Below, one piece after another: positions 1-5,150 of a stretch of DNA of 5,150 nt. Numbering within the stretch: the first letter of the stretch is position 1; each line of letters opens with the position of its first letter. Position numbers and translations under genes: made by a program. The notes under the pieces are model-generated. The model ran no database searches. It had not been told where the DNA came from and saw nothing but the letters and a program-made list of their open reading frames with translations. The stretch comes from Frankiales bacterium (GTDB lineage Bacteria; Actinomycetota; Actinomycetes; Mycobacteriales; Jatrophihabitantaceae): assembly GCA_025963265.1 (NCBI GenBank), contig JAOPUY010000328.1:1-5150 (forward strand). Direction: 5' to 3'.

Positions 1-430
1 GGTTGAGCAGCGGGTAGCGGTTGCCCGAGCGAAGCATCTTGTGACAGATCGCCTCGGCTTCGGCCAACGTCGCCTCATCCATCAATGGCACCGAGTGCAA
101 CAGGTTGTCCGACTCGACGACGATGATGAGTTCCTGCATCTCGATGCACTCCTGCACCGTCAACTTGCGGACGACCACGCCCCGGTGTTCGTCGATCTGC
201 ACTAGGCCCTCAGTGGCCAGCGATCGAAACGCCTCGCGCACGGGAGTGGTCGAGACGCCCAACTCCGCGGCGAGGTCGACCTGGCGCAGTCGGCCACCGA
301 CCGGCACGACGCCGGTGATGATGCGCTCGCGCAGCACGTCAGCGACCCAAGCCTGAGCGGTACGCGAGGACGGCGCGTAGTTGTAGCGGCTGTCCGAACT
401 GTTAATCGCTGGCCCCTCTCGTCCGGGCAA
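1..430 (-). CDS. GntR-family transcriptional regulator, FCD subfamily (3'-truncated by window edge)
   Basis: This is a DNA-binding repressor or activator that probably responds to a small organic acid. I translated the minus strand by hand: 143 residues are visible and the rest lies beyond base 1. Residues about 25-90 form the GntR winged helix-turn-helix, with the hallmark RQVDLAAELGVSTTPVREAF at 49-68 followed by LATEGLV and a wing ending in VVVRKL. From about residue 92 a helical region begins that fits the start of an FCD ligand domain; the metal- and ligand-binding histidines of that domain would lie outside the window. The frame is closed upstream by a TAG at 434-436. The only ordinary start that keeps the whole first helix is TTG at 428-430, whose ribosome site is weak. 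GTG at 335-337 is an alternative but would clip the domain. The gene is divergent from the dehydrogenase operon, which it is likely to control. The family is certain; the effector is unknown. Confidence 0.9.
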   Translation of the reverse strand, partial: MPGREGPAINSSDSRYNYAPSSRTAQAWVADVLRERIITGVVPVGGRLRQVDLAAELGVSTTPVREAFRSLATEGLVQIDEHRGVVVRKLTVQECIEMQELIIVVESDNLLHSVPLMDEATLAEAEAICHKMLRSGNRYPLLN

Positions 431-433
431 AGC

Positions 434-450
434 CTATGGTCTGATCGTAG
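434..450. promoter_or_regulatory. Candidate GntR operator, copy 1 (next to gntR start)
   Basis: The sequence is CTATGGTCTGATCGTAG: arms CTATG and CGTAG around a 7-base spacer, one mismatch from a perfect inverted repeat. It matches the arm sequence and spacing of a second site at 574-590. It lies 3 bases upstream of the TTG start of the GntR gene, so a bound protein would block gntR transcription or initiation. It is a candidate autoregulatory site, inferred from position and repetition only. Confidence 0.55.
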
Positions 451-460
451 TGCGTCAGGC

Positions 461-480
461 GCGGCGCTTGCCCTCGCCGC
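461..480. repeat. Short GC-rich inverted repeat in the divergent region
   Basis: GCGGCG at 461-466 pairs with CGCCGC at 475-480 around an 8-base loop. It lies between the two candidate operators. No T-tract follows on either strand, so it is not a convincing terminator. In DNA this rich in G+C a 6-bp match can arise by chance, and no function is assigned. Confidence 0.3.
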
Positions 481-562
481 ACCCTAGCGGGTTAACACTC
501 TGCGCCCGTTTGTAAGGCGCATGTTTCCGAGCTTGCCTGGTGGATCGAGTTGCGGCAAGCTC

Positions 563-591
563 TTGTCAATCGACTATGCACAATCCATAGT
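563..591 (+). promoter_or_regulatory. Sigma70-like promoter for the dehydrogenase operon
   Basis: A -35 element TTGTCA (563-568, 5 of 6 to TTGACA) and a -10 element CATAGT (586-591, 4 of 6 to TATAAT) are separated by 17 bp, the optimal spacing. Transcription would start near 597-599, giving a leader of about 55 bases before the GTG at 653. The -10 element contains the right arm of the inverted repeat at 574-590, so binding there would exclude RNA polymerase. Confidence 0.6.
574..590. promoter_or_regulatory. Candidate GntR operator, copy 2 (inside the dehydrogenase promoter)
   Basis: CTATGCACAATCCATAG is a perfect inverted repeat with 5-bp arms around 7 bases. One more A:T pair (573 with 591) extends each arm to 6 bp. 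It occupies the space between the -35 and -10 elements and overlaps the -10. The arms match the site at 434-450 while the spacers differ, which is the pattern expected when a dimer reads only the arms. Its centre is 140 bp from the centre of the other copy. Repression by the neighbouring GntR protein is inferred. Confidence 0.6.
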
Positions 592-597
592 AGGTCT

Positions 598-617
598 CCG
601 GCGGCGCGGGCCGCCGG
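598..617 (+). other. Strong GC hairpin at the 5' end of the dehydrogenase mRNA
   Basis: CCGGCGGC (598-605) pairs perfectly with GCCGCCGG (610-617) around the tetraloop GCGG, giving 8 G:C pairs. From the predicted promoter the hairpin would begin at about the first transcribed base. No U-run follows it, so it is unlikely to be an intrinsic terminator. A 5' stabilising stem or part of a leader control element is possible. It ends 24 bases before the ribosome binding site and does not hide it. Confidence 0.5.
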
Positions 618-641
618 GTCGACATCGAAACGAAACCTGTC

Positions 642-647
642 AGGGAG
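642..647 (+). promoter_or_regulatory. Ribosome binding site that fixes the dehydrogenase start
   Basis: AGGGAG lies 5 bases upstream of the GTG at 653-655. The upstream in-frame ATG at 521 lies before the predicted promoter and has no comparable site, and the residues it would add are unlike the family. This supports GTG 653 as the true start. Confidence 0.7.
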
Positions 648-652
648 CATTT

Positions 653-1645
653 GTGGCACCGAGCGTGTTTGTGGTTCAACCGATCCCGGAGCCGGCGCTG
701 GCGGTGATGCGCACAGTAGCTGACGTCGAGGTCTATCCGTACTCCGATCGCATGGTGACCACCGATGAGCTCGCCTCGGTGGCCCAACGCTGCGACTACA
801 TCTTCGCCATGCACGAGACGATGATCCCGGCCGAGGTGTTCAGCAACAAGCCGCGGCTCAAGGGCATCATCGTGGGCGGTCGCGAGGTGTCCGACATGAT
901 CGACGTCGCGGCCTGCGAGGAGGCCGGGGTCACGCTGATCCACACGGCGCCGCAGGGCCACGGAGCCAGTCGAAAGGGCAATGCCAAGGCGACAGCGGAC
1001 CTGACGTTGGCCCTGTTGCTCTCCTGCGCTTACCGGGTGGCCGAGGCCGACCGGTACACCCGTAACGGCGGGTTCCGGCAAGAGATGACCATGGATCTGA
1101 TGGGCCTGGGCTGCACGGACAAGGTCGTCGGCGTCATCGGCATGGGCCGGGTTGCACTCGAGCTCGTTCCTCGACTCAAGGCCGTCGACCTCGAGGTGAT
1201 CTACACCAAGCGCACGCGACTGAGCGAGAGCGAGGAGCAGGACCTCGGCATCGAATGGGTGGCCGAACTCGGCTCGTTGCTCGCCCGCAGCGACTACGTC
1301 GTCATGCTGGCGAACTACCAAGAATCGACGCACAAGCTGATGGGCGCGGCCGAGTTCGCACAGATGAAGTCGACGGCACACTTCATCAACTCCGGCCGCG
1401 GCCGCCTGGTGGACGAGCCAGCGCTGATCGCCGCGCTGCAGGATGGCACGATCGCCGGCGCCGGGCTGGACGTGTTCTGGGATGAGCCGCCGGTGACCCA
1501 CGATCCCTACGTCCCGCTCGCGCTGCGCAAACTCGACAACGTGGTGCTCACACCGCACAACGGCGGCGCCACCTGGGACTCTCGGACTCGCCAGACCCTG
1601 GGGATGGCCGACTCGCTGGTCGAGTATCTCAAGTCTGTCGACTAG
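653..1645 (+). CDS. D-2-hydroxyacid dehydrogenase, glyoxylate/hydroxypyruvate reductase-like
   Basis: This is a 330-residue cytoplasmic enzyme that interconverts a 2-keto acid and a D-2-hydroxy acid with NAD(P)H. The Rossmann coenzyme domain is in the middle (about 105-300), between the two parts of the catalytic domain. The glycine motif is GMGRVA at 163-168, with alanine in place of the third glycine. The three catalytic residues of the family are present: Arg249 in NSGRG, Glu278 in WDEPP and His302 in LTPHNGGAT. KRTR at 186-189, just after the second strand, offers basic residues where an acidic one selects NAD, so NADP use is possible. The ATADLTLALLL segment at 113-123 resembles glyoxylate reductases; the loop before it (GHGASRKGN) looks longer than usual. 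GTG 653 was chosen over the longer frame from 521 because it has a good ribosome site and the usual family length. It is the first gene of an operon with the Gfo/Idh/MocA gene. The substrate is unknown. Confidence 0.93.
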   Translation: MAPSVFVVQPIPEPALAVMRTVADVEVYPYSDRMVTTDELASVAQRCDYIFAMHETMIPAEVFSNKPRLKGIIVGGREVSDMIDVAACEEAGVTLIHTAPQGHGASRKGNAKATADLTLALLLSCAYRVAEADRYTRNGGFRQEMTMDLMGLGCTDKVVGVIGMGRVALELVPRLKAVDLEVIYTKRTRLSESEEQDLGIEWVAELGSLLARSDYVVMLANYQESTHKLMGAAEFAQMKSTAHFINSGRGRLVDEPALIAALQDGTIAGAGLDVFWDEPPVTHDPYVPLALRKLDNVVLTPHNGGATWDSRTRQTLGMADSLVEYLKSVD

Positions 1646-1661
1646 CCGGGACGGTGACGCG

Positions 1662-2627
1662 ATGAGCAACGAGGCATTGAAGTGGGGCCTGATCGGCACC
1701 CAGGGCTACGCGGAGAAGACTTGCCTGCCGGCCTTCGCTGGAGTTCCGGCGGCCGAGCTGGCCGCGGTCGCGAGCAGTTCGGCCCAGCGGGCGGCCGAGT
1801 TCGCGACCGCACACGGAATCGACCGGTCCTACGGCGCGGTCGCCGAGCTGTGCGCCGACGCCGAAGTGTCGGCGGTCTGGATCGCCTCGGGCAGCTATCT
1901 TCACTTCGAGCACGCCAGTCAGGCGATTGCCGCCGGCAAGCATGTGCTGCTCGAGAAGCCGCTGGCACTGACCGCCGGTGAAGCCTGGCAACTCGTCAAG
2001 CTCGCCGACGCAGCCGGCCTCGTCTTGGCCTGCGGCTATCAGGCCCGTTACGTCCCAGCCCATCAGCGGATGCAGCAACTGATCGCCGAGGGCGCCATCG
2101 GCGAGGTGGTCGCCGTGCGGTCGTTGTACGGCATGCGCCGGGTCGGGCCGCCTCGCACCTGGCGCGGCGAGCGGGACAAGGCTCGCTGGGGTGTGCTCGC
2201 CGACATCGGGACGCACCACATCGACCTCATGCGCATGCTAGTCGGCGAGATCGCCGAGGCCACTGGCTACAGCGCGCACCAGCGCGGTTATGAGACCGAA
2301 GATCTGGCCGTGGCCTCGCTGCGCTTCCAGCGGGGGGCCCTGGCCACGATGACCGTCACCGGCAGCTACTACCGTCCGCGAACGATCATGGAGGTGGTCG
2401 GGACCGAGGGCGCCGTCATCGCCACCGACACCTCGCCTAGCGGCCAGGGCACCGCTGAGCTCATCCGCCCGGACGGCTCAAGCGTGGATATCACCGGCGA
2501 AACCCCGCTGTCGGGCATCGCCCAGCTGCGAACGGTCAACCAAGCGATGTCGGGCGAACAAGTCGCCTACGCCAGCGGCGAAGATGGCGCGCGAAACCTC
2601 GACATTCTCGAGATGATCGCGCCCTAG
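1662..2627 (+). CDS. Gfo/Idh/MocA-family NAD(P)-dependent oxidoreductase
   Basis: This 321-residue cytoplasmic enzyme probably oxidises or reduces a sugar, inositol-like or related polyol substrate. The N-terminal Rossmann domain (1 to about 122) has a glycine loop, IGTQGYA at 11-17, in which Gln14 stands where the family usually has the second glycine of GxGxxA. The signature EKP is at 98-100, with Lys99 the usual catalytic lysine. The C-terminal domain carries DIGTHHIDL at 181-189; His185, with Asp181, corresponds to the conserved active-site pair. The gene begins 16 bp after the dehydrogenase stop and is presumably co-transcribed, with only a weak purine stretch as ribosome site. The C-terminus stops early at NLDILEMIAP. 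Relatives normally carry about ten more residues, and reading through the TAG gives a tail that looks like one. The family is secure, while the substrate and full activity are not. Confidence 0.92.
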   Translation: MSNEALKWGLIGTQGYAEKTCLPAFAGVPAAELAAVASSSAQRAAEFATAHGIDRSYGAVAELCADAEVSAVWIASGSYLHFEHASQAIAAGKHVLLEKPLALTAGEAWQLVKLADAAGLVLACGYQARYVPAHQRMQQLIAEGAIGEVVAVRSLYGMRRVGPPRTWRGERDKARWGVLADIGTHHIDLMRMLVGEIAEATGYSAHQRGYETEDLAVASLRFQRGALATMTVTGSYYRPRTIMEVVGTEGAVIATDTSPSGQGTAELIRPDGSSVDITGETPLSGIAQLRTVNQAMSGEQVAYASGEDGARNLDILEMIAP

Positions 2628-2636
2628 CCACTCGCT

Positions 2637-3305
2637 TCAGCGCGCGAGCGCGGTGCCGAATAGGCGCAGCGCCTCGGCCGCGGCCCGCTCGATCACCCTT
2701 GTCGGGCAGCAGAGCAGCCGAAGACAACCCCGCGCGACGATCGCCGCCGGATCCGGCCCGCGTCGACCCTGAATCGCGATCGCATTGGCGGCAAAGGCCA
2801 GAACCAGGTCGGTCATGACCTCGACCGAGCCACTCGGTTGGAACACGCCACCTTGAGCGCCGGCGGCGATGAGTGCTCGGTAGGCCTCCCGATGCCGTTG
2901 CCGGTGGGCCCGAAACTCCACGAAGCGCGGCGTCCGAAGCTCGGGTAGTTGGTAAAGGGGGCGTGCATCCGCGAAGCGGCCCAGGCCCGCGGCCGTGTCG
3001 AAATGGGTTAACGCGTATAGCTGAACCGGCGCTGACGCGCAGGAGGCGCGAGTGCGCTCGAGGAACTCCAGTGACGGCTCGATCGACTCTCTGAGCAACG
3101 AGGCGAGAATCTCGTCCTTGCCCCGGAAGTGGTAATAGAGCGAGGCCTGCTTGATTCCGACGGCGAGGGCGATCGCGCGCGTGGAGGTCGCCGCGAAGCC
3201 GCCCTCGGCGAAGAGTCGGCCTGCTACCTCGAGGATCTCCTCGCGGGGCGTGAACGTTCGTGGCGCCGGCCGTCGCTCAGACTCACTGGCTATCACAATT
3301 GCCAA
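2637..3305 (-). CDS. TetR/AcrR-family transcriptional regulator
   Basis: This 222-residue protein is a likely repressor that dimerises through its C-terminal helices and releases DNA on binding a small ligand. The N-terminal DNA-binding domain (about 18-68) contains REEILEVAGRLFAEGGF and then the helix-turn-helix TSTRAIALAVGIKQASLYYHF at 40-60 followed by GKDEIL, which is diagnostic of the family. The C-terminal domain is helical and variable, so the ligand cannot be inferred. The start is taken as TTG 3303-3305; GTG 3294-3296, three codons later, is equally possible, and neither has a strong ribosome site. It is divergent from the ABC ATPase gene and probably controls it and itself through the inverted repeats between them. 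It ends only 9 bp from the convergent oxidoreductase. Codon 99 (3009-3011) is a rare TTA. Confidence 0.93.
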   Translation of the reverse strand: MAIVIASESERRPAPRTFTPREEILEVAGRLFAEGGFAATSTRAIALAVGIKQASLYYHFRGKDEILASLLRESIEPSLEFLERTRASCASAPVQLYALTHFDTAAGLGRFADARPLYQLPELRTPRFVEFRAHRQRHREAYRALIAAGAQGGVFQPSGSVEVMTDLVLAFAANAIAIQGRRGPDPAAIVARGCLRLLCCPTRVIERAAAEALRLFGTALAR

Positions 3306-3317
3306 ACGTACACGGCC

Positions 3318-3339
3318 TGAACGGGATCGAAGCCGTTCA
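3318..3339. promoter_or_regulatory. Candidate TetR operator A (7-bp arms)
   Basis: TGAACGG (3318-3324) and CCGTTCA (3333-3339) form a perfect inverted repeat around an 8-base spacer, 22 bp in all. It lies 12 bp upstream of the TTG start of the TetR gene, where binding would block its expression. Length and symmetry suit a TetR dimer. Assignment to this regulator rests on position. Confidence 0.5.
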
Positions 3340-3382
3340 ATGGAAAGTTATCGATGAAGCATCCGTCGCGGCTGAAACCGAC

Positions 3383-3402
3383 CCTATCGATCGATAGATA
3401 GG
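3383..3402. promoter_or_regulatory. Candidate TetR operator B (nested palindromes)
   Basis: The core CTATCGATCGATAG (3384-3397) is a perfect 14-bp palindrome. It is nested with a second symmetry, CCTATC (3383-3388) with GATAGG (3397-3402) over 8 bases. The site is central in the TetR/ABC intergenic region, about 100 bp before the ABC start. The arms differ from site A, so the two sites need not bind the same protein. No clear -35/-10 pair could be assigned on either strand here. Confidence 0.45.
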
Positions 3403-3490
3403 TGGCCTCGTTCACATGCGAGTAACTCGACGGACACGAGCGGCAACACAGTCCTCCTAGCCTGGAACGAACAGGCGCACACGGGCCGGT

Positions 3491-3495
3491 GGGAG
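3491..3495 (+). promoter_or_regulatory. Ribosome binding site that decides the ABC start
   Basis: GGGAG ends directly against the ATG at 3496 but lies 9 bases from the in-frame ATG at 3505. Spacing favours the second ATG. Confidence 0.6.
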
Positions 3496-3504
3496 ATGAA
3501 GCAC

Positions 3505-5150
3505 ATGGAGCGACAGCCAGCGACCGTCATCCGCTCGGAAGAGTTACTGAACGTCGAGGCATTGACCATCAGCGTTCCCGGGCCGCACGGCTACGACATC
3601 GTGCGCGATGTGCGGCTCAGAGTAGGTTCCGGAGAGGTGCTCGGCTTAGTCGGTGAATCGGGCTCGGGCAAGACCACGCTCGCCCTGGCGCTGCTCGGAT
3701 TCGCCCGACCGGGCACCGAGATCTCCGGCTCGGTTCGGATCGACGGCACCGAGATCATCGGAGCGAAGGCGGCCAGCGTTCAGCGGGCTCGCGGCCGATT
3801 GGTCTCCTACGTCCCGCAGGACCCCGCGACCGCGCTGAATCCCGCGATGCGGATTGGCAGTCAGCTCGAGGAGATGTTGGTCCTGCGACGCCGGGACCGG
3901 CGCAACCTCGACCGCTCTCGAGTCGAGGAATTGCTCACGAAGGTCCGGCTGCCCACCTCGAAGGAATTTCTGCGCCGCTACCCGCACCAGCTCTCCGGCG
4001 GTCAGCTGCAACGCGTCAGCATCGCGATGGCGATGCTCAACCGCCCGCGGCTGATCGTGTTCGACGAACCCACGACCGGTCTGGACGTGACCACCCAGAG
4101 CCGGGTGCTCGAGACCATTCGCGAACTGATCAGCACCGAGGACGCCGCGGCGGTGTATGTCACCCACGATCTGACCGTGGTGGGCTCGATCGCCAACCGC
4201 CTCGGCGTGATGTACTCGGGGCTGCTGGTGGAGGAGGCCCGAACCGAGGCCGTGCTGTCCCGCTCGGCCCATCCCTATTCACGGCGACTGGTCATGGCGA
4301 CACCGAGCCCAAGCCAGCGACGCGAGCTAGTCGGCATTCCCGGCGCGCCGCTGAGCCCGAAGGATCGCGGCGCCGGCTGTCCCTTCGCCGATCGCTGTAG
4401 CTTCGTCGAGCAACAATGCCTGACCACGTTGCCACCCTTCACCGCCGTCGAGACCGATCACCGCTCTAAGTGTCATCGGGCGGAGTTCGTGCGGAGCCAC
4501 GCTGAAGGGGCTCGGCCGTTGCGGGCCTCGATCTGGCAGGAGCGTTCCCGGGCCGAACGCGCGGTCGAGGCGGCTCCAGTCCTCGCGGTGTCCGCCATGA
4601 CGGCCGCCTACGGCGAGCACGCGGTGCTGCATGATGTCAGCCTTTCGGTCAGCGAGGGCGAATGCCTAGCGCTGGTCGGTGAATCCGGCAGCGGCAAGAC
4701 CACCCTGGCCCGCTGTGTCAGCGGTATCCATCCCGATTCGGTGACCGGACAGCTCACCTTCTCAGCCCAGTCGCTGGCGTGGACGGCTAACCGCCGCCCC
4801 GCCGCCGCGCTCCGCGAGATTCAGTACATCTTCCAGAATCCCCATGCCTCGCTCAACCCGCGGCACACCATCGGTCGGATCGTGGCCCAACCGCTCAAGA
4901 CCTTCGAGCTGGTCGAGCACGCCGCGGGTCGAAGGGCTCGGGTGCGGGAGCTTCTCGAACGGGTGGCGCTGCCGGCTTCCTACGAACATCGCTATCCCAG
5001 TCAGCTCAGCGGCGGCGAACGCCAACGAGCGGCCATCGCGCGTGCGCTGGCCGCGCAACCGCGATTGCTGGTGTGCGATGAGATCACATCCTCGCTGGAC
5101 GTCTCGATTCAAGCGTCCATCCTCGAACTGCTCGGTCAGCTTCGCCAGGA
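3505..5150 (+). CDS. Fused two-domain ABC transporter ATPase, dipeptide/oligopeptide/nickel type (3'-truncated by window edge)
   Basis: This is the cytoplasmic ATPase that would power import of peptides or similar solutes (possibly nickel chelates) through a Dpp/Opp-type permease pair. I translated 548 residues and found no stop. Nucleotide-binding domain 1 has Walker A GESGSGKTT (50-58), Q-loop Gln105, signature LSGGQ (163-167), Walker B LIVFDEP (183-189), D-loop Leu193-Asp194 and H-loop His221. An oligopeptide/dipeptide C-terminal region follows (about 270-330) with Cys292, Cys298, Cys305 and Cys323, a spacing that fits an iron-sulfur cluster. Domain 2 has Walker A GESGSGKTT (392-400), Q-loop Gln444, signature LSGGE (501-505) and Walker B LLVCDE (522-527) followed by ITSSLD. 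Its H-loop lies past the edge. Both sites look catalytically intact. ATPase-first order, with no binding protein or permease upstream, is unusual, so partners are probably downstream. Codons 14 and 48 are TTA. Control by the divergent TetR protein is inferred. Confidence 0.96.
   Translation, partial: MERQPATVIRSEELLNVEALTISVPGPHGYDIVRDVRLRVGSGEVLGLVGESGSGKTTLALALLGFARPGTEISGSVRIDGTEIIGAKAASVQRARGRLVSYVPQDPATALNPAMRIGSQLEEMLVLRRRDRRNLDRSRVEELLTKVRLPTSKEFLRRYPHQLSGGQLQRVSIAMAMLNRPRLIVFDEPTTGLDVTTQSRVLETIRELISTEDAAAVYVTHDLTVVGSIANRLGVMYSGLLVEEARTEAVLSRSAHPYSRRLVMATPSPSQRRELVGIPGAPLSPKDRGAGCPFADRCSFVEQQCLTTLPPFTAVETDHRSKCHRAEFVRSHAEGARPLRASIWQERSRAERAVEAAPVLAVSAMTAAYGEHAVLHDVSLSVSEGECLALVGESGSGKTTLARCVSGIHPDSVTGQLTFSAQSLAWTANRRPAAALREIQYIFQNPHASLNPRHTIGRIVAQPLKTFELVEHAAGRRARVRELLERVALPASYEHRYPSQLSGGERQRAAIARALAAQPRLLVCDEITSSLDVSIQASILELLGQLRQ

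Noticed and set aside
105..356. Plus-strand 83-codon frame at the left edge
   Set aside because: It lies opposite the GntR helix-turn-helix coding sequence. The product is Ser/Thr/Arg-rich low complexity.
521..652. Extended N-terminus of the dehydrogenase from ATG 521
   Set aside because: The added 44 residues are unlike the family. The extension spans the predicted promoter and hairpin, and ATG 521 has no good ribosome site.
566..1699. Long open frame (377 codons) on the minus strand opposite the dehydrogenase
   Set aside because: It is a GC-driven shadow. Its translation is low-complexity and rich in Arg, His and Ala without family motifs, while the plus strand encodes a complete enzyme with all catalytic residues.
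1629..2219. Minus-strand open frame opposite the Gfo/Idh/MocA gene
   Set aside because: It has no recognisable domain, a composition typical of antisense frames in GC-rich DNA, and overlaps a well-supported gene.
2625..2660. Terminator between the convergent Gfo/Idh/MocA and TetR genes
   Set aside because: Only 9 bp separate the genes. The GC-rich alternating bases nearby give no clear stem followed by a T-run on either strand.
3646..4272. Minus-strand open frame opposite ATPase domain 1
   Set aside because: The plus strand holds every ABC motif in order. The antisense product is rich in His, Gln and Arg and has no domain.

Overview
The window is GC-rich (roughly two thirds G+C by eye). It carries GTG and TTG starts, G/C-biased third codon positions and a double-ATPase peptide transporter protein, which together suggest an actinobacterium. 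The genus cannot be fixed from the sequence. It holds five protein genes and no RNA gene, insertion sequence or CRISPR array that I can support.

Left module (1-2627): a GntR-family regulator with an FCD-type C-terminal domain runs leftward off the edge. It is divergent from a two-gene operon encoding a D-2-hydroxyacid dehydrogenase of the glyoxylate/hydroxypyruvate reductase type and, 16 bp later, a Gfo/Idh/MocA-type oxidoreductase. The 222-bp divergent region contains two copies of one 17-bp inverted repeat, CTATG-N7-C(A/G)TAG. One abuts the gntR start and the other sits inside a good sigma70-like promoter for the dehydrogenase. The simplest reading is local regulation in which the GntR protein represses both directions until a small organic acid releases it. 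The pair of oxidoreductases suggests catabolism of a sugar acid or 2-hydroxy/2-keto acid, but the substrate cannot be read from the sequence.

Right module (2637-5150): a TetR-family regulator on the minus strand is convergent with the oxidoreductase (9-bp gap) and divergent from a long gene that runs off the right edge. That gene encodes a fused two-domain ABC ATPase of the dipeptide/oligopeptide/nickel importer family (DppD-DppF type). The 199-bp space between them has two inverted repeats that are candidate TetR operators. The permeases and binding protein are not in the window.

The most useful second looks are four: the duplicated GntR operator; an 8-bp GC hairpin in the dehydrogenase leader; an in-frame TAG that may have cut a short C-terminal tail from the Gfo/Idh/MocA protein; and TTA leucine codons that I find only in the TetR/ABC module. 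I see nothing that amounts to a wholly new system. The gene families are all familiar, and the novelty, if any, is in the regulatory layout and the unknown substrate.
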